Both the position numbers and the translations under genes were made by a program. Under the pieces are notes generated by a model that saw only the letters and a program-made list of their open reading frames with translations, searched no databases and was not told the origin of the DNA. From an uncultured Propionibacteriaceae bacterium (lineage in GTDB: Bacteria > Actinomycetota > Actinomycetes > Propionibacteriales > Propionibacteriaceae): a DNA stretch of 64,000 nt. Where the stretch lies: assembly GCA_938046585.1 (NCBI GenBank), contig CALIWR010000006.1, positions 62,001 through 126,000 on the forward strand. Direction: 5' to 3'. This document shows positions 25,526-33,030 of this stretch, piece after piece. Numbering within the stretch: the stretch's first letter is position 1; each line of letters starts with the position of its first letter.

Positions 25526-26130
25526 CAGTCCAGGATCGGGCCGACGGTACGACTGCGTTTCAGCTCGAAGAAGCCCGGGTAGGCGGCCATCGTGACGAAG
25601 CCATCAAACAGGTCGCCGGCCTGTTCACCCTTCGGCGCCGGAGAGAGCACAGGCCCGAACAGGGCCACAGCGTTGACCCGGATCACCGGGGTACCGACCT
25701 GGTCACCGACGGCCGCGATCGCCTCGGCATGGGAGGCCCGCAGCGAACTATCGAAGGCGTCGCCCTGGGCCTGGTCGGCGATCGTCGGGTCCGCGCCAAC
25801 CTCGACCAGTGCGGCCCGTACCGTGTTGACCTGTTTGGGCTCCCGGTTCTGGTGGTAGCGGGTTCCGAGGGCGGTGTAGAAGCGGGCCAACAGGGCCTGG
25901 TCGCCGGTCTCAGCAACGCCGGCGGCGGCCCGGGCCCCGATCCAGGATTCGGTGTCGAGGAAGCGGCGGTAGTCCTCGGCCAGGTCCCGTCCTTCGTTCA
26001 GCACCCCCAGGCTCATCACCTTGAAGATGAGCTCCACGTCCCGGACCTGCTGCACCTCCAGCAGCCAGCGCGAGGTGATCCAGGCCCAGGGACAGGCCGG
26101 GTCGAACCACATCTCCACTGTCGTACTCAT
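25525..26130 (-). CDS. DsbA-family thiol reductase-like protein (Rv2466c type) with a single active-site Cys
   Basis: 201 aa from ATG 26130. It closely follows the pattern of the mycoredoxin-dependent reductase Rv2466c: FDPACPWAWITSRWLLEV at the N-terminus and GYPGFFELKR-like C-terminus, here AAYPGFFELKR. In Rv2466c the active site is CPWC; here it is CPWA (Cys13, Ala16), so the resolving Cys is absent. The protein must act as a one-Cys enzyme (for example through a mixed disulfide with mycothiol or a redoxin) or have another role. The inserted alpha-helical domain of the DsbA fold is intact. It heads the galM-rpiB-small-nei operon, after an 82-bp gap from pyrB. Confidence 0.88.
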   Translation of the reverse strand: MSTTVEMWFDPACPWAWITSRWLLEVQQVRDVELIFKVMSLGVLNEGRDLAEDYRRFLDTESWIGARAAAGVAETGDQALLARFYTALGTRYHQNREPKQVNTVRAALVEVGADPTIADQAQGDAFDSSLRASHAEAIAAVGDQVGTPVIRVNAVALFGPVLSPAPKGEQAGDLFDGFVTMAAYPGFFELKRSRTVGPILD

Positions 26131-26212
26131 CGCATGCCTTTCACCAAGACCAGCCAGCGGCTGCCGGCGTCGTAGCCTCAGCCTAGGACGAACCGTCGCG
26201 GCCCGCGAGGTC

Positions 26213-27235
26213 TCACTCGTCCATCCGCAGCCGGGCATCCCACGGCCGCTGCTTGGTGGTCGCCCGGACCGTGTCGGCGGAGCAGCCCAGCGCGGTCAGG
26301 AAGATCGCCATCCGGACCGCAAGCCCGTTGTCAGTCTGACGGAAGATCGCCAACCCCGGCAGCTCGTCGACCGTGGTCGACAAGTCGTACGAGTCGTGGC
26401 GGGAATCGCGCGGTAGCGGGTGCATGATGACGATCCCGGAGGCACCAGCCTCCTCCAGCATCGGCCTATCCAGCAGTGACCCGGTGACCGACGCCGGCAG
26501 CTCCCCCGTGATCCGCTCCCGCTGGACCCGGGTTGCGTAGACCACGTCGGCGCCGCTGACCGCGGCCACTACCGAGGGGCAGGCGATCACCCGGTGACCG
26601 CGCTGGCGTGCGTAGCGGCCGATCTCGTCGGGAAGTTCCAGGCTGGGCGGGGCGAACAGCCGGAAGGTGATGCCGGAGAAGATCGACAGCAGCTTCATCA
26701 GCGAATGCACGGTACGGCCGTAGCGCAGGTCTCCCACGATCGCGACCGTGCTGGCATCGATGCCGCGCGGCTCCAGCTCGGAGCGCAAGGTGTAAACGTC
26801 CAACAGTGCTTGCGATGGATGTTCCCCGGCGCCGTCTCCGGCGTTCACCACCGGAACCACCGAGGCGGCCGCGAACCGGGCCACCGAGCCCTCCTCGGGG
26901 TGACGTACCACCAGCACGTCGGAATAGCCCGAGACCACCCGGGAGGTGTCGGCGATGGACTCCCCTTTCGCCATAGAGGAGAAGGTGAAACCGGTAGTGG
27001 TGGTGACTTCACCGCCGAGCCGCAGGAAGGCTGATTCGAAGCTGAGTCGGGTCCGGGTGCTGGGTTCGAAGAACAACGATCCCAGCACTGCCCCGTCTAG
27101 CACGGTGCAGACGCTGCGCCGCTGGCAGATCGGACGGACGGTGTCGGCCAGCTGGAACAGGGTTTCCAGCCCGTCCCGGTCGAACTGCCGCACTGAGAGC
27201 AGGTGCCGGCCGGGGCCGAACAGGGGCAGGGTCAT
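26213..27235 (-). CDS. pyrB: Aspartate carbamoyltransferase catalytic subunit
   Basis: 340 aa, about 30 residues longer than typical PyrB. Carbamoyl-phosphate binding loop FFEPSTRTRLSFE (about residues 55-67), GEHPSQALLD (about 136-145) with the HPxQ motif, and HPLPR near the end are all present. It makes carbamoyl aspartate in pyrimidine synthesis. The GESIADT loop that holds Lys (MAKGESIADT) is also intact. No other pyr gene is nearby, which is unusual because pyrB commonly sits in a pyrR-pyrB-pyrC-car operon. Upstream lies a long leader with strong RNA structure and a possible minus-strand promoter at 27553-27582. Confidence 0.92.
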   Translation of the reverse strand: MTLPLFGPGRHLLSVRQFDRDGLETLFQLADTVRPICQRRSVCTVLDGAVLGSLFFEPSTRTRLSFESAFLRLGGEVTTTTGFTFSSMAKGESIADTSRVVSGYSDVLVVRHPEEGSVARFAAASVVPVVNAGDGAGEHPSQALLDVYTLRSELEPRGIDASTVAIVGDLRYGRTVHSLMKLLSIFSGITFRLFAPPSLELPDEIGRYARQRGHRVIACPSVVAAVSGADVVYATRVQRERITGELPASVTGSLLDRPMLEEAGASGIVIMHPLPRDSRHDSYDLSTTVDELPGLAIFRQTDNGLAVRMAIFLTALGCSADTVRATTKQRPWDARLRMDE

Positions 27236-27308
27236 GGATGTCCTTCGTCGTCACAGTCGATCGCGATCTTCGTCACAGCGATTCGCAGCCCAGGCGACCC
27301 ACAAGTTT

Positions 27309-27490
27309 GGCAGTGGGGTCGGGTTGATAAGCCCTCACCTGGTGGCGATCTGGACGAAGTGCTGTCTTCGGCGGTGGGAGCCCAGCCGAGGCAACCTGCG
27401 GCAAGCGTACCTGTCGAGGATGGGCTCCGCAGGCGTGACGCAGGAACCCTGAGGCGGGGAGGGCCTCCGGTGTCGACCCCACTCAATGCC
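27309..27490. ncRNA. Candidate structured RNA (pyrB leader or riboswitch-like element), class unknown
   Basis: A nested set of paired arms: closing stem AGTGGGGTCG (27312-27321) with CGACCCCACT (27474-27483), 10 bp without mismatch; hairpin CGAAG/CTTCG (27355-27359, 27366-27370); stem GGAGCCCA (27377-27384) with TGGGCTCC (27421-27428); hairpin GAGGC/GCCTC (27451-27455, 27463-27467). CCTGCGG (27395-27401), in the loop of the second-last stem, can pair with CCGCAGG (27427-27433), giving an H-type pseudoknot with 2-nt overlap. I checked it by memory against common riboswitches, T-box, RNase P, SRP and tmRNA and found no match. On the minus strand it would be in the pyrB 5' leader; on the plus strand it precedes a 25-codon frame. 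Strand undecided, minus favoured by the promoter. Confidence 0.5.
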
Positions 27491-27522
27491 CTATCTCCAA
27501 AACCCCTTTAGGAGGACGAAAA

Positions 27523-27600
27523 ATGGGAGCCGATCCGAAGGCCCTCACGATCAGGATACATCACAACCGGCACCTCAGTCAGCCGAACCTGCCGCAATGA
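27523..27600 (+). CDS. Possible 25-aa peptide with a strong ribosome binding site
   Basis: AGGAGG (27510-27515) lies 7 nt before ATG 27523, a near-ideal site, and the frame ends at TGA 27598-27600, 6 nt before the convergent uxuB stop. CTCC (27495-27498) can pair with the GGAG of this site, so translation could be masked by structure. The peptide is His/Pro-rich with no known family. It may be a leader peptide, a relic of a lost gene or chance. Confidence 0.25.
   Translation: MGADPKALTIRIHHNRHLSQPNLPQ
27553..27582 (-). promoter_or_regulatory. Possible pyrB promoter on the minus strand
   Basis: Read on the minus strand, CTGACT (27582-27577) and TATCCT (27558-27553) are separated by 18 bp, giving a start near 27546. 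The resulting pyrB leader would be about 310 nt and contain the whole structured element. Confidence 0.35.
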
Positions 27601-27606
27601 AATCCG

Positions 27607-28980
27607 TCACCTGCGGGAGGCTGCGAGCAGCTCCCCCATCTGGCGCAGCACCTGATCCACCACCTCTTGCCGGCCGATCCCAAGCCAGGCACAGACCGCG
27701 CTCACGGTCTGGGTGTCGTCGCCGCCGACCATCCTGGTCACCTCATCGACGTGGGCATCGTTGAGCGGGATACCGCCGTGGCCCTGCAGGTGCAGCACCC
27801 AGGCTGCGACCGGCCGGGTGGCGCCCTCAGGAAGAGGGCCCTGCTCAATCTGCCGCCTCAGCACCGGACCGAATCGGATCGGGATCTTGATCGACCCGTC
27901 GGCGGCGATCTGGGCCAGCAGATGCCGGATCGACGGGTTCTCGAAACGCTCTACGAGGGCGGCGCGGTAGGCGCTGATCTGGTCAGCGGGCAGCGGCAGG
28001 TGTGGGGCGGCGGCATCCCACCACTGCTCCACCCAGCCCCGCACGACTGGGTGGGCAATCGCCTCCCCCACGGTGGCGCAGCCCAGCAGCGGGGCCGCAT
28101 AGGCCATCAGGGAATGGGAGCCGTTCAGCAACCACAGCTTGCGGTGCTCGAAGGGCACGATGTCGTCGACGATCGTAGCGCCGGCTTTCTCCCAGGCCGG
28201 GCGCTGCCCGGCGAAGTCCCCCATCAGCACCCATTCCGAGAATGGCTCGGTGACGACGGGAGCAGCATCGGTTACCCCGGTCAGCCGGGCGACAGCCTCC
28301 AGGTCGGCCTCGGTCGGGCGGGGGGTAATCCGGTCCACCATGCTGGTCACGTACGAGACGTGCTCCTCGAGCCAATTCAGCAGCGACGGGTCGACCTGCT
28401 CGGCCAAGGCCCGGACCACCGACCGCACCAGGGCCCCGGAGTCGATGATGTTGTCGCACGGGACGAAGGTGATCGGGCCGGCCCCGGCAGCCCGGCGCGC
28501 CATCAGCCCGGCGACGAACTTGCCCGGCGCGGTGGTCACGACGCCGGCTTGCGGGTCGGCCTGTAATGCGGCGATGTCGGCGATCACCGCCGGGTTCGCG
28601 AGGTCCAGCCGGCCGGAGCCGTCGCGTACGTAGCCGGCCTCGGTGATCGTCGAGGTCACGATCTGTACCTCGGATGAGGCGAAATACCCTCGCCAGGCGG
28701 CGAGGTCGTGGCCCGGGTGGACCGCGACCAGCGCCGAGATTACCTCGGATGTCACCTCCCGGCCCTGCTGGACCAGGGTGTACAGGCAGTCCTGCGACCG
28801 CAGCTCAGCGACATGGGTGTCGGTACGGCCAGAGAAAGCCGCGATCCCCCAGTCGTCGCCGCAGTGCTCGGTGTACCAGGCGCTGTGGGCCCGGAAAAAA
28901 TTGCCCAGCCCCAGGTGGACGGTCTTCACCGGGGCCGCGGGGCGCCCGTTCTGGGCGCGTAAGAGACGACGCCTGGTCAC
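27607..28980 (-). CDS. uxuB: Mannitol dehydrogenase-family oxidoreductase, probable D-mannonate oxidoreductase (fructuronate reductase)
   Basis: 457 aa polyol dehydrogenase of the long-chain type. The N-terminal NAD-binding start is HLGLGNFFRAHSAWY (about residues 22-36), and the catalytic lysine region is KLWLLNGSHSLMAY (about 283-296), with Asn and His that complete the active site. The direct neighbour is uxaC, whose stop overlaps its GTG start (GTGA at 28977-28980), so reduction of fructuronate to D-mannonate is the likely reaction; tagaturonate to altronate (UxaB) is the alternative. No dehydratase gene follows. Confidence 0.85.
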   Translation of the reverse strand: MTRRRLLRAQNGRPAAPVKTVHLGLGNFFRAHSAWYTEHCGDDWGIAAFSGRTDTHVAELRSQDCLYTLVQQGREVTSEVISALVAVHPGHDLAAWRGYFASSEVQIVTSTITEAGYVRDGSGRLDLANPAVIADIAALQADPQAGVVTTAPGKFVAGLMARRAAGAGPITFVPCDNIIDSGALVRSVVRALAEQVDPSLLNWLEEHVSYVTSMVDRITPRPTEADLEAVARLTGVTDAAPVVTEPFSEWVLMGDFAGQRPAWEKAGATIVDDIVPFEHRKLWLLNGSHSLMAYAAPLLGCATVGEAIAHPVVRGWVEQWWDAAAPHLPLPADQISAYRAALVERFENPSIRHLLAQIAADGSIKIPIRFGPVLRRQIEQGPLPEGATRPVAAWVLHLQGHGGIPLNDAHVDEVTRMVGGDDTQTVSAVCAWLGIGRQEVVDQVLRQMGELLAASRR

Positions 28981-30389
28981 AGCTTGAACACCTTCCGGGG
29001 CTGGGTGGCGACCAGGTCGTGGGCGACTTCCATCGCCTCGTCCTCGGCGAGCCGGTGCTCGACCACCAACTCAGCCAGGTGCGCGCAGTCAAGCCGGCGT
29101 GACATGTCATGGCGGGCTGGGATTGACAGGAAAGCCCGGGTGTCGTCGATGAAGCCGGAAGTACGGGTGAAGCCGGCCGGCTCGGTGACCGCCTTCCGGA
29201 ACCGCCGGATCGCGTCCGGCGCGTCCAGGAACCACCACGGCACCCCGACGTACAGGCTCGGGTAGAAACCGGCCAGGGGGCCGAGTTCGCGGCCGTAGCT
29301 GGTCTCGTCCATGGTGAAGATCACCAGGGTGAGGTTGGGATGGGTACCGAAGGCGTTGAGCAGCGGCTGCAATGCCCGGGTAGCCTCCACCGCGATCGGG
29401 ATGTCGGCGCCCACGTCGGGGCCGTAGCGGCGGAAGGTTTCCCCGTGGTGATTGCGGTAGACCGCCGGGTGCAGGGTCATCACCAGGCCGTCCTCGCAGG
29501 CCATCCGGGCCATCTCGAACACCATGGTCCGCCGCAACGCATCACCTTCGGCAGTGCTGAGCTGCCCGCGGCGAGCCTTGGCGTACAGCAGTTCAGCCTC
29601 GGCGCGTGGCAGCGGCTCGGTGCCCAAGTCCGCGTGCGAGTGGTCGGACGAGACCGACCCGTTGGCCTTGAAATACGCCCGGCGATTCTCCATCGCCGAA
29701 ATCCAGCCAGCCCACGTGTCGGTCGACTCACCGCTAACCTGGCCCAGCTTGTCGATCAGCTCGTTCCAGCCGGGCCGGGCCGGTTCTAGGTACCGATCGG
29801 GCCGGAAGGTTGGCGCCACCCGGCGCTGGAAGGAGGCGTCGGCGGCCAGCTGCCGGTGGTGACGCAGGTCATCGCAGGGGTCATCGGTGGTAGCGAGGAA
29901 ATCGATGCTGAAACGGTCCAGCAGCGCCCGGGGCCGGAAGTCCGGTTCCGCAATCCGGGCCGCGATGGTGTCGTAGATCCGGTCCGCGTTCTGCGCGCTT
30001 GGACGCTCGGTGACCGCGAAGATGTCGACCAGCACATTCTCGAACCAGTACCGCACCGGGGTACCGCGGAAGACGGCCCAGTGCGCGCAGAAGATCCGCC
30101 AGGCTTGACGGGCCTGCTCGGGGCTGATGTCGGTGCCGGGGGGGACTCCCAGATCGGCCAGTGACACCCCCTGGCTGTGCAGCAGCCGGTTCACGTAGTG
30201 GTCGGGGCTGAGCAGCAGGCTGGTGGGATCCGACCAGGCGAGGTCCTCAGCGATCCACTGCGGCGGGACGTGCCCGTGCGGCGAGATGATCGGCAGGTCC
30301 CGCACCGAGGCGTACAACCGGCGGGTCACCTCACGAGTCGCCGGCTCGGCCGGGAACAGCCGGTCAGGGTGCAGGGAGAGTTCAGCCAT
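28977..30389 (-). CDS. uxaC: Uronate (glucuronate/galacturonate) isomerase
   Basis: 470 aa from ATG 30389; a 63-codon upstream extension lacks family similarity. Amidohydrolase-superfamily fold with the metal-binding ISPHGHVPPQW (about residues 35-45), followed by the typical DYYLLLR-like region, here DHYVNRLLHSQGV. Also seen are WFENVLVDIF, TDDPCDDLRHH and the late MDETSYGRELGPLAGFYP. It converts D-glucuronate to D-fructuronate, or D-galacturonate to D-tagaturonate, in the cytosol. It is translated just ahead of uxuB and is divergent from the LarA-like gene, with 144 bp between the two starts. Confidence 0.93.
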   Translation of the reverse strand: MAELSLHPDRLFPAEPATREVTRRLYASVRDLPIISPHGHVPPQWIAEDLAWSDPTSLLLSPDHYVNRLLHSQGVSLADLGVPPGTDISPEQARQAWRIFCAHWAVFRGTPVRYWFENVLVDIFAVTERPSAQNADRIYDTIAARIAEPDFRPRALLDRFSIDFLATTDDPCDDLRHHRQLAADASFQRRVAPTFRPDRYLEPARPGWNELIDKLGQVSGESTDTWAGWISAMENRRAYFKANGSVSSDHSHADLGTEPLPRAEAELLYAKARRGQLSTAEGDALRRTMVFEMARMACEDGLVMTLHPAVYRNHHGETFRRYGPDVGADIPIAVEATRALQPLLNAFGTHPNLTLVIFTMDETSYGRELGPLAGFYPSLYVGVPWWFLDAPDAIRRFRKAVTEPAGFTRTSGFIDDTRAFLSIPARHDMSRRLDCAHLAELVVEHRLAEDEAMEVAHDLVATQPRKVFKL

Positions 30390-30533
30390 GCCGTCATCCA
30401 AGCCGGTCCCGCGCCCGGCGACCGGGTTTGCCATGGGTTGCCCGGAGCCGCGGCACGTCGGGGCGGGTCCTGGCCGGCGCGCGAGCAGCAGGTAGATTCC
30501 CCGACAGCCCAGGAACGGAGTACGGAGTACCGC
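30390..30533. promoter_or_regulatory. Divergent control region uxaC / larA-like
   Basis: Holds both promoters. A near-direct repeat, GGGTTTGCC (30424-30432) and GGGTTGCC (30435-30442), lies in the middle and could be a regulator site, but no clean LacI-type palindrome with a central CG was found. GGAG (30525-30528) precedes ATG 30534. Confidence 0.3.
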
Positions 30534-31802
30534 ATGACTACGCCTATCCCGGTCGACAGCATCGGCGGGCCACACCACCAGGTCAGCGACGCGGACCTGG
30601 CCGCCTTCATTACCCGGAATCTGGCCGCGGTGCCCCTCGACGGGCGCACCGTGGTGCTGGTAGTCCCCGACGGGACTCGGTCGATGCCGCTGCCGCTGGT
30701 GATGCGGATCGTGTACCGGGCCCTGATCGACCGGGTCGCCTCACTAAGCGCGGTCATCGCGCTGGGTACTCATGCGCCCATGGATCCGGGCCAGATCGAG
30801 CGGATGTTCGGGGCCGTACCAGGCGGGCTGGACCAGCTCTACCCGGGTTTGACGATCCGCAACCACGCATGGCACGACCCGAGCCAGATCGTCCAGGTCG
30901 GCACCCTGTCGGCTGACCAGATCGAGCAGCTGTCACAGGGCGCGATCCGCCAGGACGTGGCTGTCGAGATCAACCGGCATGTGGTAGAGGCCGACTATGC
31001 AATCGTGATCGGGCCGGTCTTCCCGCACGAGGTGGTTGGGATCTCTGGCGGCAACAAGTACTTCATCCCAGGCTGCGCCACCCACGAGATCATCGACCTG
31101 TCGCACTGGGTGGGGGCGCTGATCGGGGTCGAGACGATGATCGGCAGCACCGAGATCACCCCGGTCCGGGCGATCATCAACGCCGGTTCGGACCTAATCG
31201 ACACCGAGAAACTGGCGCTCTGCCTGGTCGTCCAGTCCGGAACTGGGATGGTGGAGGCGGCGGCCTTCGGCACCAGTGAGGACGCCTGGGCAGCGACCGC
31301 GCCGATCGCGGCTGAATCTCACATCGTCTACCTCGACCAGCCGGTACAGCGGATGCTGGCGATCATGCCGACCCGCTACGACGACATCTGGACCGCCGCC
31401 AAGGGCTGCTACAAGGCGCAGCCGGCGATGGCCGACGGTGGCGAGGTGATCATCTACGCCCCGCATGTCAGCGAGGTCTCTCAGGTGCACCGCGAGATCT
31501 ACCAGATCGGCTACCACTGCATGGAGTACTTCACCAAGCAGGCCGAGCGTTTCGCCTGGGTCCCGAAAGGGGTCTTAGCCCACTCCACGCATGTCCGCGG
31601 CGCTGGCAGCTACGACCCGCAGACCGGGATCGAGCAGAACCGGATCCAGGTCACCTTGGCTACGGGCATCCCAGCCGAGGTCTGCGCCCAGGTGAACCTG
31701 GGCTACCGGGACCCGGCAAGCATCGACGTGGCGGCCTGGCAGGCCGACCCGCAGACGATGGTGGTGGAGAACGCCGGTGAGGTGCTGTTCCGGCTGCGCT
31801 GA
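30534..31802 (+). CDS. LarA-family nickel-pincer racemase/epimerase homologue (DUF2088)
   Basis: 422 aa, normal for LarA. All key lactate racemase residues can be placed: VPDGTRSMP (Asp46, Arg49), ALGTHAPMD (His80), FPHEVVGISGGNKYFIPG (His165 and the cofactor-binding Lys175) and DLSHWV (His191). The His-Lys-His spacings (10 and 16) equal those of Lactobacillus plantarum LarA (174, 184, 200). Known members racemise lactate or malate, and one group epimerises D-gluconate at C2. Its place, divergent from uxaC-uxuB and near gnd, suggests a sugar-acid substrate, with D-mannonate to D-gluconate the best guess. It would need the pincer cofactor made by LarB, LarC and LarE, which are not in this window. 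Confidence 0.85.
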   Translation: MTTPIPVDSIGGPHHQVSDADLAAFITRNLAAVPLDGRTVVLVVPDGTRSMPLPLVMRIVYRALIDRVASLSAVIALGTHAPMDPGQIERMFGAVPGGLDQLYPGLTIRNHAWHDPSQIVQVGTLSADQIEQLSQGAIRQDVAVEINRHVVEADYAIVIGPVFPHEVVGISGGNKYFIPGCATHEIIDLSHWVGALIGVETMIGSTEITPVRAIINAGSDLIDTEKLALCLVVQSGTGMVEAAAFGTSEDAWAATAPIAAESHIVYLDQPVQRMLAIMPTRYDDIWTAAKGCYKAQPAMADGGEVIIYAPHVSEVSQVHREIYQIGYHCMEYFTKQAERFAWVPKGVLAHSTHVRGAGSYDPQTGIEQNRIQVTLATGIPAEVCAQVNLGYRDPASIDVAAWQADPQTMVVENAGEVLFRLR

Positions 31803-31823
31803 ATGGCCCGTCCGCCGCGGCGA

Positions 31824-32849
31824 TCAGCAGGCGGGGGGCGCGGTGGAGCCGCGGACCACCAGCCGGACCGGGACCACGGTCGGCACATCCCCGCGGGGGG
31901 TGGCGCCACCGATCATCGACAGCACCTGCCGGATTGCGGTCTCCCCGATCGTCGACAGCGGTGCCGCCACGGTGGTCAACCCGGGGGTCACCAGGTCAGC
32001 GGCGAAGTTGTTGTCGAAACCGATCACGCTGACGTCGTCGGGGACCCGTTGACCCATCGCCGCCAGTCCCCGCATCAGGCCCATGGCCATCATGTCGTTG
32101 TAGCAGATCACGGCTTTGGCGCCCCGTCTCAGCACCTGGGCGGCGGCGCTATGGCCGGCCTCGACCGTGGGCGGGTTTGGGCCGATCCGATGCTCGTGGA
32201 TCCGCAGTTCGTACGCGGCTTCCCGGACCGCTAGCCACCGGGTTCCGTTCGCCCAAGCCGTATCCGGACCGGCCAGGTAGAAGAGGTGGCGGTGCCCCAG
32301 GCTGGCCAGGTGTTCCACCGCTCGCCGGATGCCGCGCTGCGAATCCGGCACCACACAGGCCAGGCCGCCGACGTGGCGGTTCAGCACCACCACTGGGGTG
32401 CTCTTGGAGACGCTACGCAATACGGTGTCGCTGGTCCGGGTGGAGGCGATCACCAGCCCCGAGACCAGGGGGATCACCCGGTTCAGGTTCTCCCGTTCGA
32501 TCACGTCCGATTCCTGGGTGTCGAGCAGGAGCAGGGTGTAGCCGGCCCGGCCGGCGGCCCGTTCAGCGCCGCGCAGGATCCCGAAATAGAACGGGTTGGT
32601 GAGGTCCGAGATCGCGATCCCGATGATCTTGCTCTTGACCGGGTGGATCGGCCGGAAGACCCCAGTGGTGCGGTAGCCGAGCCGGGCCGCCACGGCCCGT
32701 ACATGGTCGGCGGTCCGGACCGACACCCGACCGGGCCGGGAGAAGGTCCGCGAGACCGTTGACGGCGAGACCCCCGCGGCCTCAGCGACCTCATAGATCG
32801 TGGCCGGATGGTCGCCGGCGGCGGCCATTCCGACCTGCTCGTCGTTCAC
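31824..32849 (-). CDS. LacI-family transcriptional regulator
   Basis: 341 aa. The N-terminal helix-turn-helix is ATIYEVAEAAGVSPSTVSRT (about residues 16-35), and the hinge helix and periplasmic-binding-like sensor domain follow (VKSKIIGIAISDLTNPF). The regulator probably binds a sugar or sugar acid. It lies between the LarA-like gene (convergent) and gnd (divergent), so it likely controls this uronate locus and itself. No clear operator palindrome was found by eye. Confidence 0.92.
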   Translation of the reverse strand: MNDEQVGMAAAGDHPATIYEVAEAAGVSPSTVSRTFSRPGRVSVRTADHVRAVAARLGYRTTGVFRPIHPVKSKIIGIAISDLTNPFYFGILRGAERAAGRAGYTLLLLDTQESDVIERENLNRVIPLVSGLVIASTRTSDTVLRSVSKSTPVVVLNRHVGGLACVVPDSQRGIRRAVEHLASLGHRHLFYLAGPDTAWANGTRWLAVREAAYELRIHEHRIGPNPPTVEAGHSAAAQVLRRGAKAVICYNDMMAMGLMRGLAAMGQRVPDDVSVIGFDNNFAADLVTPGLTTVAAPLSTIGETAIRQVLSMIGGATPRGDVPTVVPVRLVVRGSTAPPAC

Positions 32850-33030
32850 CCTGCCAACTGTACGGCCGCCGCTGCAACACTAGGCAAGAGTCCTTGGGGT
32901 GAGACACCGGCTCGTCACTGGACCGCCAACTCGCGGCAACCGGCGCTCAGACGGCAGATTCTGGTTGGATGGGGTCATGACGCGGCCGTTGCCGATCCGG
33001 CACGGCTGGCCCGAGCGTGAAGGATCGAGT

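Noticed and set aside
27309..27490. SAM-I/IV, cobalamin, ydaO, T-box, RNase P, SRP or tmRNA
   Set aside because: Short matches such as GGCAACC occur, but the conserved cores and stem order of these classes are absent as far as I can judge by eye.
32850..33030. LacI operator palindrome between lacI and gnd
   Set aside because: No symmetrical site with central CG of convincing length was found by eye.
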